Shown piece by piece: positions 41,962 to 52,090 of a stretch of DNA of 64,000 nucleotides. Below the pieces are notes generated by a model, which ran no database searches, was not told where the DNA came from, and saw only the letters and a program-made list of their open reading frames with translations. Origin of the DNA: Actinomyces marmotae. GTDB taxonomy: Bacteria > Actinomycetota > Actinomycetes > Actinomycetales > Actinomycetaceae. The DNA lies in NCBI RefSeq assembly GCF_013177295.1, contig NZ_CP053642.1, forward strand, positions 1,054,001-1,118,000, written 5' to 3'. Position 1 is the stretch's first letter. Each line of letters opens with the position of its first letter. The translations under genes were made by a program, and so were the position numbers.

Positions 41962-42627
41962 TCAGGCCTCCAGGACGGGCGGGCGGGACAGGACGCGCTG
42001 CGCGGCGGTGATGCGCTCGGTGGCGACCGCCAGGTGGAGGCGGTCATGCTCTTGCAGCAGGGTGGTGGGCTCGGGCACGAGCGCCCCCGAGCCTCGCGAG
42101 ATCCAGGCGACGCGCCCGCCCACGCGGTCCTCGATCGTCGCCACGGGCACGCCCACCCAGCCCGAGGACGCATCGGGCTGGACGAGGCTGACCGCGCCGG
42201 AGGGGTCCTCAGCCTCCCGGGCTGAGCCCCCGGGCAGGATCCAGCGCATCATCTGGTCCGCCGTGCGGCGCACGGTGGCGACCGTGGGAATGCCCAGCCG
42301 CTCGTAGACATCGGCGCGGTTGGCGTCATAGATCCTGGCGACCACGTGCTCCACGCCGAAGGTCTCGCGGGCCACGCGGGCCGAGACGATATTGGAGTTG
42401 TCCCCGTTGGACACGGCGGCGAAAGCGTAGGCCTCGTCGATCCCCGCCTGCTCAAGGGCGTCCCGATCGAAACCCACGCCCTTGACCTTGCGGCCGTTGA
42501 AATCCTTGGGGAGGCGCCGGAAGGCCTCGGAGTTCCTGTCGATGACGGCCACTGAATGGCCCATGCGGTCCAGCTGGGCAGCCATGGTGGCGCCAACCCG
42601 GCCGCAGCCCATGATGACGAAGTGCAC
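41962..42627 (-). CDS. TrkA/RCK potassium-channel regulatory protein (first of a pair)
   Basis: A 221-residue paralogue of the following gene. The Rossmann domain has VIMGCGRVGATMAAQLDRMGHSVAVIDRN, and the C-terminal RCK_C part includes VGVPVATIEDRVGGRVAWISRG. The GTG start has TACGGT six bases upstream and no ribosome-binding site, so the operon is probably leaderless. Its promoter region of 58 bases is shared with the divergent permease gene, which supports joint control. Conserved residues in both Rossmann domains suggest both copies bind nucleotide. Confidence 0.9.
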   Translation of the reverse strand: MHFVIMGCGRVGATMAAQLDRMGHSVAVIDRNSEAFRRLPKDFNGRKVKGVGFDRDALEQAGIDEAYAFAAVSNGDNSNIVSARVARETFGVEHVVARIYDANRADVYERLGIPTVATVRRTADQMMRWILPGGSAREAEDPSGAVSLVQPDASSGWVGVPVATIEDRVGGRVAWISRGSGALVPEPTTLLQEHDRLHLAVATERITAAQRVLSRPPVLEA

Positions 42628-42633
42628 GACTGA

Positions 42634-42639
42634 ACCGTA
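42634..42639 (-). promoter_or_regulatory. -10 box of the leaderless trkA-like operon
   Basis: TACGGT, then six bases, then GTG on the minus strand. Confidence 0.45.
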
Positions 42640-42671
42640 CCCTCAATCTTGGCCGAGGCCGAGCGGGGGCA

Positions 42672-42677
42672 TAGCAT
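42672..42677 (+). promoter_or_regulatory. -10 box of the APC permease gene
   Basis: TAGCAT lies eight bases before the GTG at 42686. It is back to back with the trkA-like promoter. Confidence 0.35.
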
Positions 42678-42685
42678 TCGGGGTC

Positions 42686-44782
42686 GTGCGTGACTTCGCC
42701 GACCGCGTCAAGCGGCTCCTCGTCGGCCGCCCCGTTCCCAGTGGGGCGCTCGGCGAGACCCTCCTGCCCAAGCGGATCGCCCTGCCGGTCTTCGCCTCGG
42801 ACGCCCTGTCATCCGTCGGATACGCCCCGGACGAGGTGATCGTGACCCTCGCCGTGGCGGGCGTGGCCGCCACCGCCCTGTCGCCCTGGGTGGCGGTGGC
42901 CGTCGTCGGCGTGCTGCTCATCGTGGTGGCCTCCTACCGCCAGACCGTCCACGCCTACCCCTCCGGCGGCGGCGACTACGAGGTCGTCTCCACTAACCTG
43001 GGCTCCCACGCCGGCCTCGCCGTGGCCTCCGCGCTGCTGGTCGACTACGTCCTGACGGTCGCCGTGTCGATCTCCTCGGGATCGTCCTACCTGGTGACCG
43101 CCGTACCTGCGGCCGCCCCCTACAAGGTGGAGATCGCCGTCGGCGTGTCCACCATCCTGGCGCTGCTCAACCTGCGCGGCACGCGCGAGGCGGGCGGCGC
43201 CCTCGCCATCCCCACCTACATCTACATGATCGCCATCGGCGCCCTGGCCGTCACCGGCTTCGTCCAGGAGGCCATGGGGACGCTGGGCAGGGCGGAGTCC
43301 TCGGCCTTCGACGTCGCCGCCGGGCCCGGATGGGACGCCGGGCTGACGGGCCTGGCGGGCGCCTTTCTCGTCCTGAGGGCCTTCTCCTCCGGCTGCGCGG
43401 TCCTCACCGGTGTGGAGGCGATCTCCAACGGCGTGCCCATCTTCCAGCGGCCCAAGTCGAAGAACGCGGCGACGACGCTGCTCATGCTCGGCGGCATCGC
43501 CGCGGCGATGCTCATGTCCATCATCCACCTGGCCGGGGCCACCGGCGTCCATATGGTGGAGAACCCCGCCACCCAGCTCACCTCCCACGGACTGCCCGTG
43601 GGGGAGGGCTACCACCAGGACCCGGTCATCGGCCAGCTCGCCGCCACCGTGTTCGCCGGCTTCAGCCCCATGTTCTACCTGGTGACGGCGGTGACGGGCC
43701 TCATCCTGGTGCTTGCCGCCAACACCGCCTTCAACGGCTTCCCGGTGCTCGCGAGCGTCTTGGCCGCCGATGGCTTCCTGCCGCGCCAGCTCACCCAGCG
43801 CGGCGACCGCCTGGCCTACTCCAATGGGATCCTCGCCCTGTGGCTCGGGGCTATCGCCTTCATCGTCGGCTTCGAGGCCGACACCAACCGCCTCATCCAG
43901 CTCTACATCGTGGGCGTGTTCATCTCCTTCACCCTGTCTCAGATCGGCATGGTGCGCCATTGGACCCGCGAGCTGGCCACCGCCACCGGGCCCCGGCAGC
44001 GCTCCCGGATGAGGCGCTCCCGGATCGTCAACAGCATCGGCCTGGCGGCGACCGGGCTCGTGCTCATCGTCGTCCTCATCACCAAACTCACCCGCGGCGC
44101 GTGGATCACGCTGACGATCATGGCGATCATCTTCCTGGTCATGAACCGGATCCACCGCCACTACGACAGGGTCCACGAGGAGCTGGCCATCACCGACCTG
44201 CATGACTCCCGGGTCCTCCCCGCCCACATCCACGCCATCGTGCTGGCCTCCAGCCTGCACAAGCCCACCCTGCGGGCGCTGACTTACGCGCTGTCCACGA
44301 ACCCGACCTCGATCGAGGCGCTCACCGTGGACATCGGCGACCACCGGGCCGACCGGCTCCTGGACGACTGGGACGAGGCGGATCTCCAGGTCCCCCTGAC
44401 CGTCCTCGACTCGCCCTACCGCGACATCACCCGCTCGGTCATCGCCTACGTGCGCTCGGTGCGCCGGGAGTCCCCGCGCGACCTCGTCGTCGTCTTCATC
44501 CCCGAGTACCTGGTGCGGCACTGGTGGGAGCAGGTGCTGCACAACCAGATGGCGCTGCGCATCAAGACGGCGCTCCTGTTCACCCCCGGGGTGGTGGTGG
44601 CCTCGGTGCCGTGGCAGCTGGGGGCCCCGGGGATGCGGCAGGCCCGCCAGGAGCGGCGCCTGGCCTCAGCGGCCGGCATAGTCGACGCCGATGAGGCGGT
44701 GCGCCGAGGCTCGCGGGCCCGCCGTCGTGGCGCCGGGTCGCCCGTCGGCGCCTCCGCCCCCGGCACTGGGAGGAGGCCATGA
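42686..44782 (+). CDS. APC-superfamily permease, probable potassium transporter (KimA-like)
   Basis: A 698-residue membrane protein with about 12 helices between residues 45 and 500 and a soluble C-terminal domain of about 200 residues. The start of the core, LPVFASDALSSVGYAPDEV, and SGGGDYEVVSTNLG, match the KimA/YdaO branch of the APC superfamily, known in Bacillus as a high-affinity potassium importer. The C-terminal domain (SRVLPAHIHAIVLASSLHKPTLRALTYAL-type sequence) resembles a nucleotide-binding fold. Two RCK proteins are encoded divergently 58 bases away. An amino acid substrate is the alternative. The gene overlaps the RNA methyltransferase by four bases. Confidence 0.88.
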   Translation: MRDFADRVKRLLVGRPVPSGALGETLLPKRIALPVFASDALSSVGYAPDEVIVTLAVAGVAATALSPWVAVAVVGVLLIVVASYRQTVHAYPSGGGDYEVVSTNLGSHAGLAVASALLVDYVLTVAVSISSGSSYLVTAVPAAAPYKVEIAVGVSTILALLNLRGTREAGGALAIPTYIYMIAIGALAVTGFVQEAMGTLGRAESSAFDVAAGPGWDAGLTGLAGAFLVLRAFSSGCAVLTGVEAISNGVPIFQRPKSKNAATTLLMLGGIAAAMLMSIIHLAGATGVHMVENPATQLTSHGLPVGEGYHQDPVIGQLAATVFAGFSPMFYLVTAVTGLILVLAANTAFNGFPVLASVLAADGFLPRQLTQRGDRLAYSNGILALWLGAIAFIVGFEADTNRLIQLYIVGVFISFTLSQIGMVRHWTRELATATGPRQRSRMRRSRIVNSIGLAATGLVLIVVLITKLTRGAWITLTIMAIIFLVMNRIHRHYDRVHEELAITDLHDSRVLPAHIHAIVLASSLHKPTLRALTYALSTNPTSIEALTVDIGDHRADRLLDDWDEADLQVPLTVLDSPYRDITRSVIAYVRSVRRESPRDLVVVFIPEYLVRHWWEQVLHNQMALRIKTALLFTPGVVVASVPWQLGAPGMRQARQERRLASAAGIVDADEAVRRGSRARRRGAGSPVGASAPGTGRRP

Positions 44783-46206
44783 GCGGGCGGGGGCGCGGCC
44801 CGGCCCGCCAGGAGAAGGCCCGGGGCGGCGCCCATGAGCCGGAGGAGATGATCCTCGTCGTCGGGCCCCCCGCCCACGGCGGGCATTGCGTGGCCCGGCC
44901 CCAGGGGGAGCCGGAAGGCCGCGTGGTCTTCGTGCGCCACGCGCTGCCCGGGGAGACCGTGCGGGCGCGCATCACCGCCAGGACCTCCAAGATGTGGCGC
45001 GCTGACGCCGTCGAGGCGCTCACCGCCTCGCCGGACCGGGTGGAGCCGGTGTGGCCCGAGGCCGGCCCCGGCGGGGTCGGCGGGGGAGAGCTGTCCCATG
45101 TGGCCCTGCCGGCCCAGCGCACCTGGAAACGATGGGTCCTGGCCGACTGCCTGCGCCGCATCGGTGGGCCGGAGGTCGCCGAGGCCGTCCTGGCCCTGCC
45201 CTTCTCGACGCCCCCCGGCGGCGTGCCCGTCGAGCCCATGCCCTGTGAGACGGCCGCCGAGACCGCCGAGGACCCCCGGGTCCGCGCCCTGGCGGGGACC
45301 GGCACCCGCACCCGCGTCGAGCTCGCCATCGGCGACGACGGCGCCCCCGGCATGCACGCCTTCCGCTCGGCGACGATCCTGCCCGTGCGCGACCTCCCAC
45401 TGGCGGTCCCCGCCATCCGGGATCTGGGCCTGACCACACGCGGGTCCTGGCGCCGGCGCCTGGCTAGGGCGCGGCGCGTCCAGGCCGTCGCCCCCAGCGC
45501 GGGCGCTCCCGTCGTCATCGTCGACGGCACCGTCCTGTCGGCCAGCGGGCGCCCCCTGAGCAGGCAGCGGGTGGACGAGTCCGTCGACGCCTCGGGCCTC
45601 GGCCTGGGGGAGCTGCGCTACACGGTGCGCGCCGACGCCTTCTGGCAGGTCCACCGGGACGCCCCCCGGGCCCTCGTGGAGGCCGTGACCCGCGCCGCCC
45701 TGGGCGATGAGGCGGGAGGGGCGGGCGCTTCCGGCGCCGGTCGGCCGGGAGGGCCCCGCGTCCTGGAGCTCTACTCCGGCTCGGGCCTGCTCACCCTCCC
45801 GCTGGCCCTGCTGGGCGGCGAGGTCATCTCCCTGGAGGGCTCTGAGCGCGCGGTGCGCGACGCCGACCGCAATCTGCGCCCGGCTCCCCGGGCCCGCCTG
45901 ATGGCGGGCCGGGTGACGGGAGCCTCGGTCACCGAGCTTGGGCGATCCTTCAGCCCCGGCGGGGATGGGCGCGCCGACGTCGTCGTCCTCGACCCTCCCC
46001 GCCAGGGCGCGGGCAGGGACGTTATCGAGGCGATCGTGGGGGTGGGCCCCGCTCGGGTCGTGCTGGTGGCCTGCGACCCCGCGGCCCTGGCCAGGGACGT
46101 GGGCTCGCTCCTGCGCGGCGGCTACCGCCTGGAGGGCCTGCGGGCCCTCGACATGTTCCCCCACACCCACCACTTCGAGACGATCGCGGTGCTCCAGCGC
46201 CCCTGA
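44779..46206 (+). CDS. TRAM-domain RNA (uracil-5-)methyltransferase family protein
   Basis: A 475-residue SAM-dependent RNA methyltransferase of the TrmA/RumA group. A TRAM domain opens the protein (about residues 22-85, VGPPAHGGHCVARPQGE...VFVRHALPGETVRARI). The Rossmann core has VLELYSGSGLLTLPLALLGG, VVLDPPRQGAGRDV and the catalytic Cys in VACDPAALARDVGSLLRGGY. A cluster of iron-sulfur cysteines as in RumA is not evident. Its start codon overlaps the permease stop (ATGA), so the two are translated together. From memory the mycobacterial Rv2690c-Rv2689c pair has the same order. Confidence 0.91.
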   Translation: MSGRGRGPARQEKARGGAHEPEEMILVVGPPAHGGHCVARPQGEPEGRVVFVRHALPGETVRARITARTSKMWRADAVEALTASPDRVEPVWPEAGPGGVGGGELSHVALPAQRTWKRWVLADCLRRIGGPEVAEAVLALPFSTPPGGVPVEPMPCETAAETAEDPRVRALAGTGTRTRVELAIGDDGAPGMHAFRSATILPVRDLPLAVPAIRDLGLTTRGSWRRRLARARRVQAVAPSAGAPVVIVDGTVLSASGRPLSRQRVDESVDASGLGLGELRYTVRADAFWQVHRDAPRALVEAVTRAALGDEAGGAGASGAGRPGGPRVLELYSGSGLLTLPLALLGGEVISLEGSERAVRDADRNLRPAPRARLMAGRVTGASVTELGRSFSPGGDGRADVVVLDPPRQGAGRDVIEAIVGVGPARVVLVACDPAALARDVGSLLRGGYRLEGLRALDMFPHTHHFETIAVLQRP

Positions 46207-46213
46207 GCCCGGC

Positions 46214-46233
46214 GCCGGCCCTCGCGGGCCGGC
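46214..46233 (+). terminator. Short hairpin after the RNA methyltransferase gene
   Basis: An 8-bp perfect GC stem (46214-46221 with 46226-46233) with a TCGC loop lies 8 bases after the stop codon. No T tract follows. Confidence 0.45.
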
Positions 46234-46433
46234 CCGGTGCCGGTTAGGTGCGGAGCGGCTCGCGATATTCGGCGCTCACCCCCCTTGCTCCGAGGGCGGG
46301 AGCACGGCGCTGGATCGGCATGTTGACGGGCGATGACACGCCGTCGGATAGCGTGGGAGCCACATCGGGCGGGCCCGCGCCGGACGACCCGGGCCGCGCC
46401 GCCCCCGGTGATCCTCGACCAACAGGAGCGACG

Positions 46434-49118
<2,685 letters not shown>

Positions 49119-49209
49119 CAGGCCCTGATCCCGCCCGGGGCGTCCGCGCGGCGCGGCGGCATCGCCGTCGTTGGGGCCCACGGGCGCCGCGGGTGGCAGG
49201 ATGGTCCGC

Positions 49210-49668
49210 GTGCTGCACGTCATCTTCTTCGAGCCGCGGATCCCCGGGAACACCGGGGCCGCCATCCGGCTGAGCGCCAACACCGGCGCCATGCTCCACC
49301 TCATCGACCCCCTGTTCGACATGGATGACGCCAAGTTGCGCCGCGCCGGCCTGGACTACCACGACCTGGCCCGCACGCGCGTCCACGAGGACCTGGAGTC
49401 CTGCCTCGTCCATGTTCCCGGGAGGATCTACGCCTTCACCGCCCAGGCCGAGCGCCTGCACGCCCAGGTGGACTGGCGGGCCGACGACGCCCTCCTCTTT
49501 GGGCCCGAGCCGACCGGCCTGCCCGAGGAGGTCATGGCCCACCCCCGCGTGACCGACCGCGTTCGCATCCCCATGGTCGAGGGCAACCGCTCCCTCAACC
49601 TCGCCAACTCCGCGGCCATCGGGCTCTATGAGGCGTGGCGGGTCCTCGGCTTCCCCGGCGGGCGCTGA
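49210..49668 (+). CDS. trmL: tRNA (cytidine(34)-2'-O)-methyltransferase, TrmL family
   Basis: A 152-residue minimal SPOUT methyltransferase acting on the wobble base of a tRNA-Leu. Motifs are LHVIFFEPRIPGNTGAAIRL (start), LLFGPEPTGLPEEVM and IPMVEGNRSLNLANSAAIGLYEA. The GTG at 49210 fits the family, whose members begin with LHVVL.EP; AGGA lies eight bases upstream. An ATG three codons earlier (49201) is possible. The length matches the family. The window also encodes a tRNA-Leu(GAG), although TrmL classically modifies other leucine isoacceptors. Confidence 0.89.
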   Translation: MLHVIFFEPRIPGNTGAAIRLSANTGAMLHLIDPLFDMDDAKLRRAGLDYHDLARTRVHEDLESCLVHVPGRIYAFTAQAERLHAQVDWRADDALLFGPEPTGLPEEVMAHPRVTDRVRIPMVEGNRSLNLANSAAIGLYEAWRVLGFPGGR

Positions 49669-49689
49669 GCGGGCGGGGCGCCGCGCGGC

Positions 49690-50577
49690 TCAGGTGAGCT
49701 GGGAGGGACGCACCATGAGGTCCTCCACGGCCGCGCCCTGAGGCATGTCCACGGCCACGCGCACGGCGGAGGCCACCGAGTCCGGCGTCATGTACTCTGC
49801 CGGCCGGTACTCCTCGCCGGCTCCGTCCTGAAGGCGCTTCAGCAGCGGGGTGTCCACGCGGCCCGGGTAGATGGTGGTCACCCGCAGGTCCCCGCGCTCC
49901 TCCTCCCGCAGGCAGTCGGCCAGGGCGCGCAACCCGTGCTTGGCCGCGCAGTACAGGGCCTGGCCCACGAAGGAGCGGTGCCCCGCGCCGGAGTTGATCA
50001 TGACCACCAGGCCCTTGCGCACCCGCAGGGCCGGCAGCAGTAACTTGGTCAGATGCGCGACCGCCACCAGGTCCAGGTCGAGCGCCGAGCGCCACTGGGA
50101 TGGCTCCAGGTCCTCCACGCGGCCCGGGGCCTCTACCCCCGCCGAGTGGACGAGCACATCGAGTCGGGGTAGCCCCAGGCCCGCCACCGCGCGGGCCAGC
50201 GCGTCGTCATCGGTCAGATCCACCGCCACGGCGCGCACCCGGGTGCCCGAGTGCTGGCGCAGGGCGACGGCCAGGTCGTCGAGGTCCGACCCCGTGCGGG
50301 CCATGAGGATGAGGTCATGATCCCGGGACAGGTCCCGGGCGATCGCCAGTCCGATCCCCGACGTCGCCCCCGTGACCACGGCGATCGGCCGACGCTGGTG
50401 GCGCCCGATCGGCGCCGCCGGGAACGCGCCGGTGACCGCTTCCACGAGTTCGCCGCGCGCCGCGTCCCGGCGGCTGCGGCGCGTGCCCGCCCCCTGCGAA
50501 GGGCTGGCCGCGCCCGTGGGGGAGGATGGGCTGGTCGGAGGCGCGGTGATGGGCGGCCCCGCCGCCCGTCGGCTCAT
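49690..50577 (-). CDS. Short-chain dehydrogenase/reductase
   Basis: A 295-residue NAD(P)-dependent oxidoreductase. After an unusual 65-residue Ser/Pro/Arg-rich extension comes the Rossmann motif VVTGATSGIGLAIA, then DVLVHSAGV and the catalytic YCAAKHG (YxxxK) with Ser in MINSGAGH. The extension may be a wrongly included leader, but the ATG overlaps the stop codon of the preceding gene (ATGA), which favours this start. The C-terminal RVDTPLL motif is typical of classical SDRs. Substrate unknown. Confidence 0.88.
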   Translation of the reverse strand: MSRRAAGPPITAPPTSPSSPTGAASPSQGAGTRRSRRDAARGELVEAVTGAFPAAPIGRHQRRPIAVVTGATSGIGLAIARDLSRDHDLILMARTGSDLDDLAVALRQHSGTRVRAVAVDLTDDDALARAVAGLGLPRLDVLVHSAGVEAPGRVEDLEPSQWRSALDLDLVAVAHLTKLLLPALRVRKGLVVMINSGAGHRSFVGQALYCAAKHGLRALADCLREEERGDLRVTTIYPGRVDTPLLKRLQDGAGEEYRPAEYMTPDSVASAVRVAVDMPQGAAVEDLMVRPSQLT

Positions 50578-51149
50578 GCCGGCCCCTGGAGGAAGGGCGC
50601 GGCGCCGGCCTCGCCGGGGAGCGAGTAGACGGCGGTCAGCGTCGCGCGGGCCAGGGCGTGCTGCGCCATTTGGAAGGCCGCCATGGCCGGCGTCGCCTCA
50701 TCGTCGAGGCCCAGGGTCTCCACGTCCAAGGCGTGCACGGTGAAGACGTAGCGGTGGTCGCCGTCGCCCGCCGGGGGGTAGGGGCCGAAGTAGGCGTGAT
50801 CGCCCGAGTCGCCCCGCAGGTGGAAGGCGGCGCCGTCGAGGGTCAGGTCCGAGGCCCCCGCCCCCTGCGGCAAGGAGGTCGTGGAGGCGTCGAGATCCAC
50901 GATGGTCCAGTGCCACCAGCCCGATGGCGTCGGGGCATCGGGATCGAAGCAGGACACCGCGAAGGAGGCGGTGCCCTCAGGGAATCCCGACCACGACAGG
51001 GCGGGCGAGATGCTCTCGCCCGCGGCGGCGGTGAAACGGTCCGAGATGCGCGCGCCAGCGGCGATGTCCGTCGACTCCAGGGTGAACGTGGGGACGGCGG
51101 GAAGCAGGTCATAAGGGAAAGGGGGGCGCGGGCGTCGCAGGTCGGTCAT
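50574..51149 (-). CDS. YbhB/YbcL family (PEBP-like) protein
   Basis: A 191-residue protein of the phosphatidylethanolamine-binding/Raf kinase inhibitor-like family. It has the family core PALSWSGFPEGTASFAVSCFDPDAPTPSGWWHWTIVDLDA and the ligand-site YFGPYPPAGDGDHRYVFTVHALD. There is no signal peptide, so it is cytoplasmic. GGAGG stands five bases before the ATG. It is co-transcribed with the SDR gene that overlaps its stop codon. Bacterial members have no settled function. Confidence 0.93.
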   Translation of the reverse strand: MTDLRRPRPPFPYDLLPAVPTFTLESTDIAAGARISDRFTAAAGESISPALSWSGFPEGTASFAVSCFDPDAPTPSGWWHWTIVDLDASTTSLPQGAGASDLTLDGAAFHLRGDSGDHAYFGPYPPAGDGDHRYVFTVHALDVETLGLDDEATPAMAAFQMAQHALARATLTAVYSLPGEAGAAPFLQGPA

Positions 51150-51271
51150 GGATGCCTCCGTTCTCGGTCGAGCCTATGGGGCCCACTCTAGACGTCGGCC
51201 CCGCCGTCCTGAAGGCGCCTGACGAGCGGGCTTCATTCCTGTCGCCCCCGCGCGCTACGCTCATGCCGAAC

Positions 51272-51287
51272 TCGAACACATGTTCGA
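51272..51287. promoter_or_regulatory. LexA-binding SOS box upstream of imuA
   Basis: TCGAACACATGTTCGA is a perfect 16-bp match to the actinobacterial/mycobacterial SOS consensus TCGAAC(N4)GTTCGA. It ends 23 bases before the imuA start codon. Confidence 0.88.
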
Positions 51288-51310
51288 ATGCGCTACGGGG
51301 AGGAGGCGCC

Positions 51311-52090
51311 ATGGGCGGGGATGAGAGGCTCTCGCGCCTCCGGGCGGCCAGGAGCGCCCTGGCCAGCGCCGAGGAGCGCGCCGGCCTGCGCTCAGCGCGC
51401 CAGCCCCTCGCCCCCCGGGCCCGGGAAGGCCGCATCGGCGATCCCCCTCCCGGCCCCTGGCTCGGCGTGGGCGCCGCCACCAGTGGGGCCGTGGTCCTCA
51501 CCGGCTCGACCAGTGCCCTCCTCGCCCTCCTCGCCCACCGCCAGGGGGCCCAGGGGTGGTGCGCGGTGGTCGGCGGGGATGACCTCGGCTGGTGCGCCGC
51601 CGCCCACCTCGGCCTCGCCCTCGACCGCGTGCTCGCCGTCCCCATCGGCGCGGGGGGCGGCGCAGGGGCCCGCGCGGCGCGGGGGGAGCTCGCCTCCGCC
51701 AGCATCCTCGCCGTCACCGCCGCCCTGCTCGACGGCGTCGACGCCCTCCTCATCACCGCTCGCCCCGCCTCGCGCCTCCGCGCCCGGGACCGCGCCACCC
51801 TGACCGCCCGCGCCCGGGACCGCGGCGCCCTCATCCTCAGCCCCATCCCCTGGGAGGGCGCTCGCGTCCTGCGCGCCGAGCCCCGCGGCGCCCTCGTCCC
51901 CCTGCACGCCAGCGCTCAGGGTGCGCAGGAGATGCCCGCCGGATACCTCGACGCCCTGTCCTGGCGCCTGCGCGACGAGGCCCGAGGATCCCGCCTCGAG
52001 CTGCGCCTGGGAGGCCGCGGCATGGAGCGCGAGGGCCCCGCCGCCCCCGCCACGCCCGGCACCCCTACTGCCCGCAGGGGGAGCGCATGA
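51311..52090 (+). CDS. ImuA-like mutasome protein
   Basis: A 259-residue RecA-related protein that, by position and partner, is the ImuA component of the damage-inducible mutasome with ImuB and DnaE2. The region corresponding to the RecA nucleotide site reads GAATSGAVVLTGSTSALLALLA and lacks a proper Walker A GKS/T, so ATP binding is doubtful. Later strands (CAVVGGDDLGW, LDRVLAVPIG, DALLITARPA) fit the RecA core. GGGGAGGAGG lies just before the ATG. It overlaps imuB by four bases (ATGA). A LexA box controls the pair. Confidence 0.8.
   Translation: MGGDERLSRLRAARSALASAEERAGLRSARQPLAPRAREGRIGDPPPGPWLGVGAATSGAVVLTGSTSALLALLAHRQGAQGWCAVVGGDDLGWCAAAHLGLALDRVLAVPIGAGGGAGARAARGELASASILAVTAALLDGVDALLITARPASRLRARDRATLTARARDRGALILSPIPWEGARVLRAEPRGALVPLHASAQGAQEMPAGYLDALSWRLRDEARGSRLELRLGGRGMEREGPAAPATPGTPTARRGSA

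Noticed and set aside
51152..51310. An N-terminal extension of ImuA reaching 53 codons upstream.
   Set aside because: It would run through the LexA box. The ATG at 51311 has a strong GGAGGAGG just upstream.
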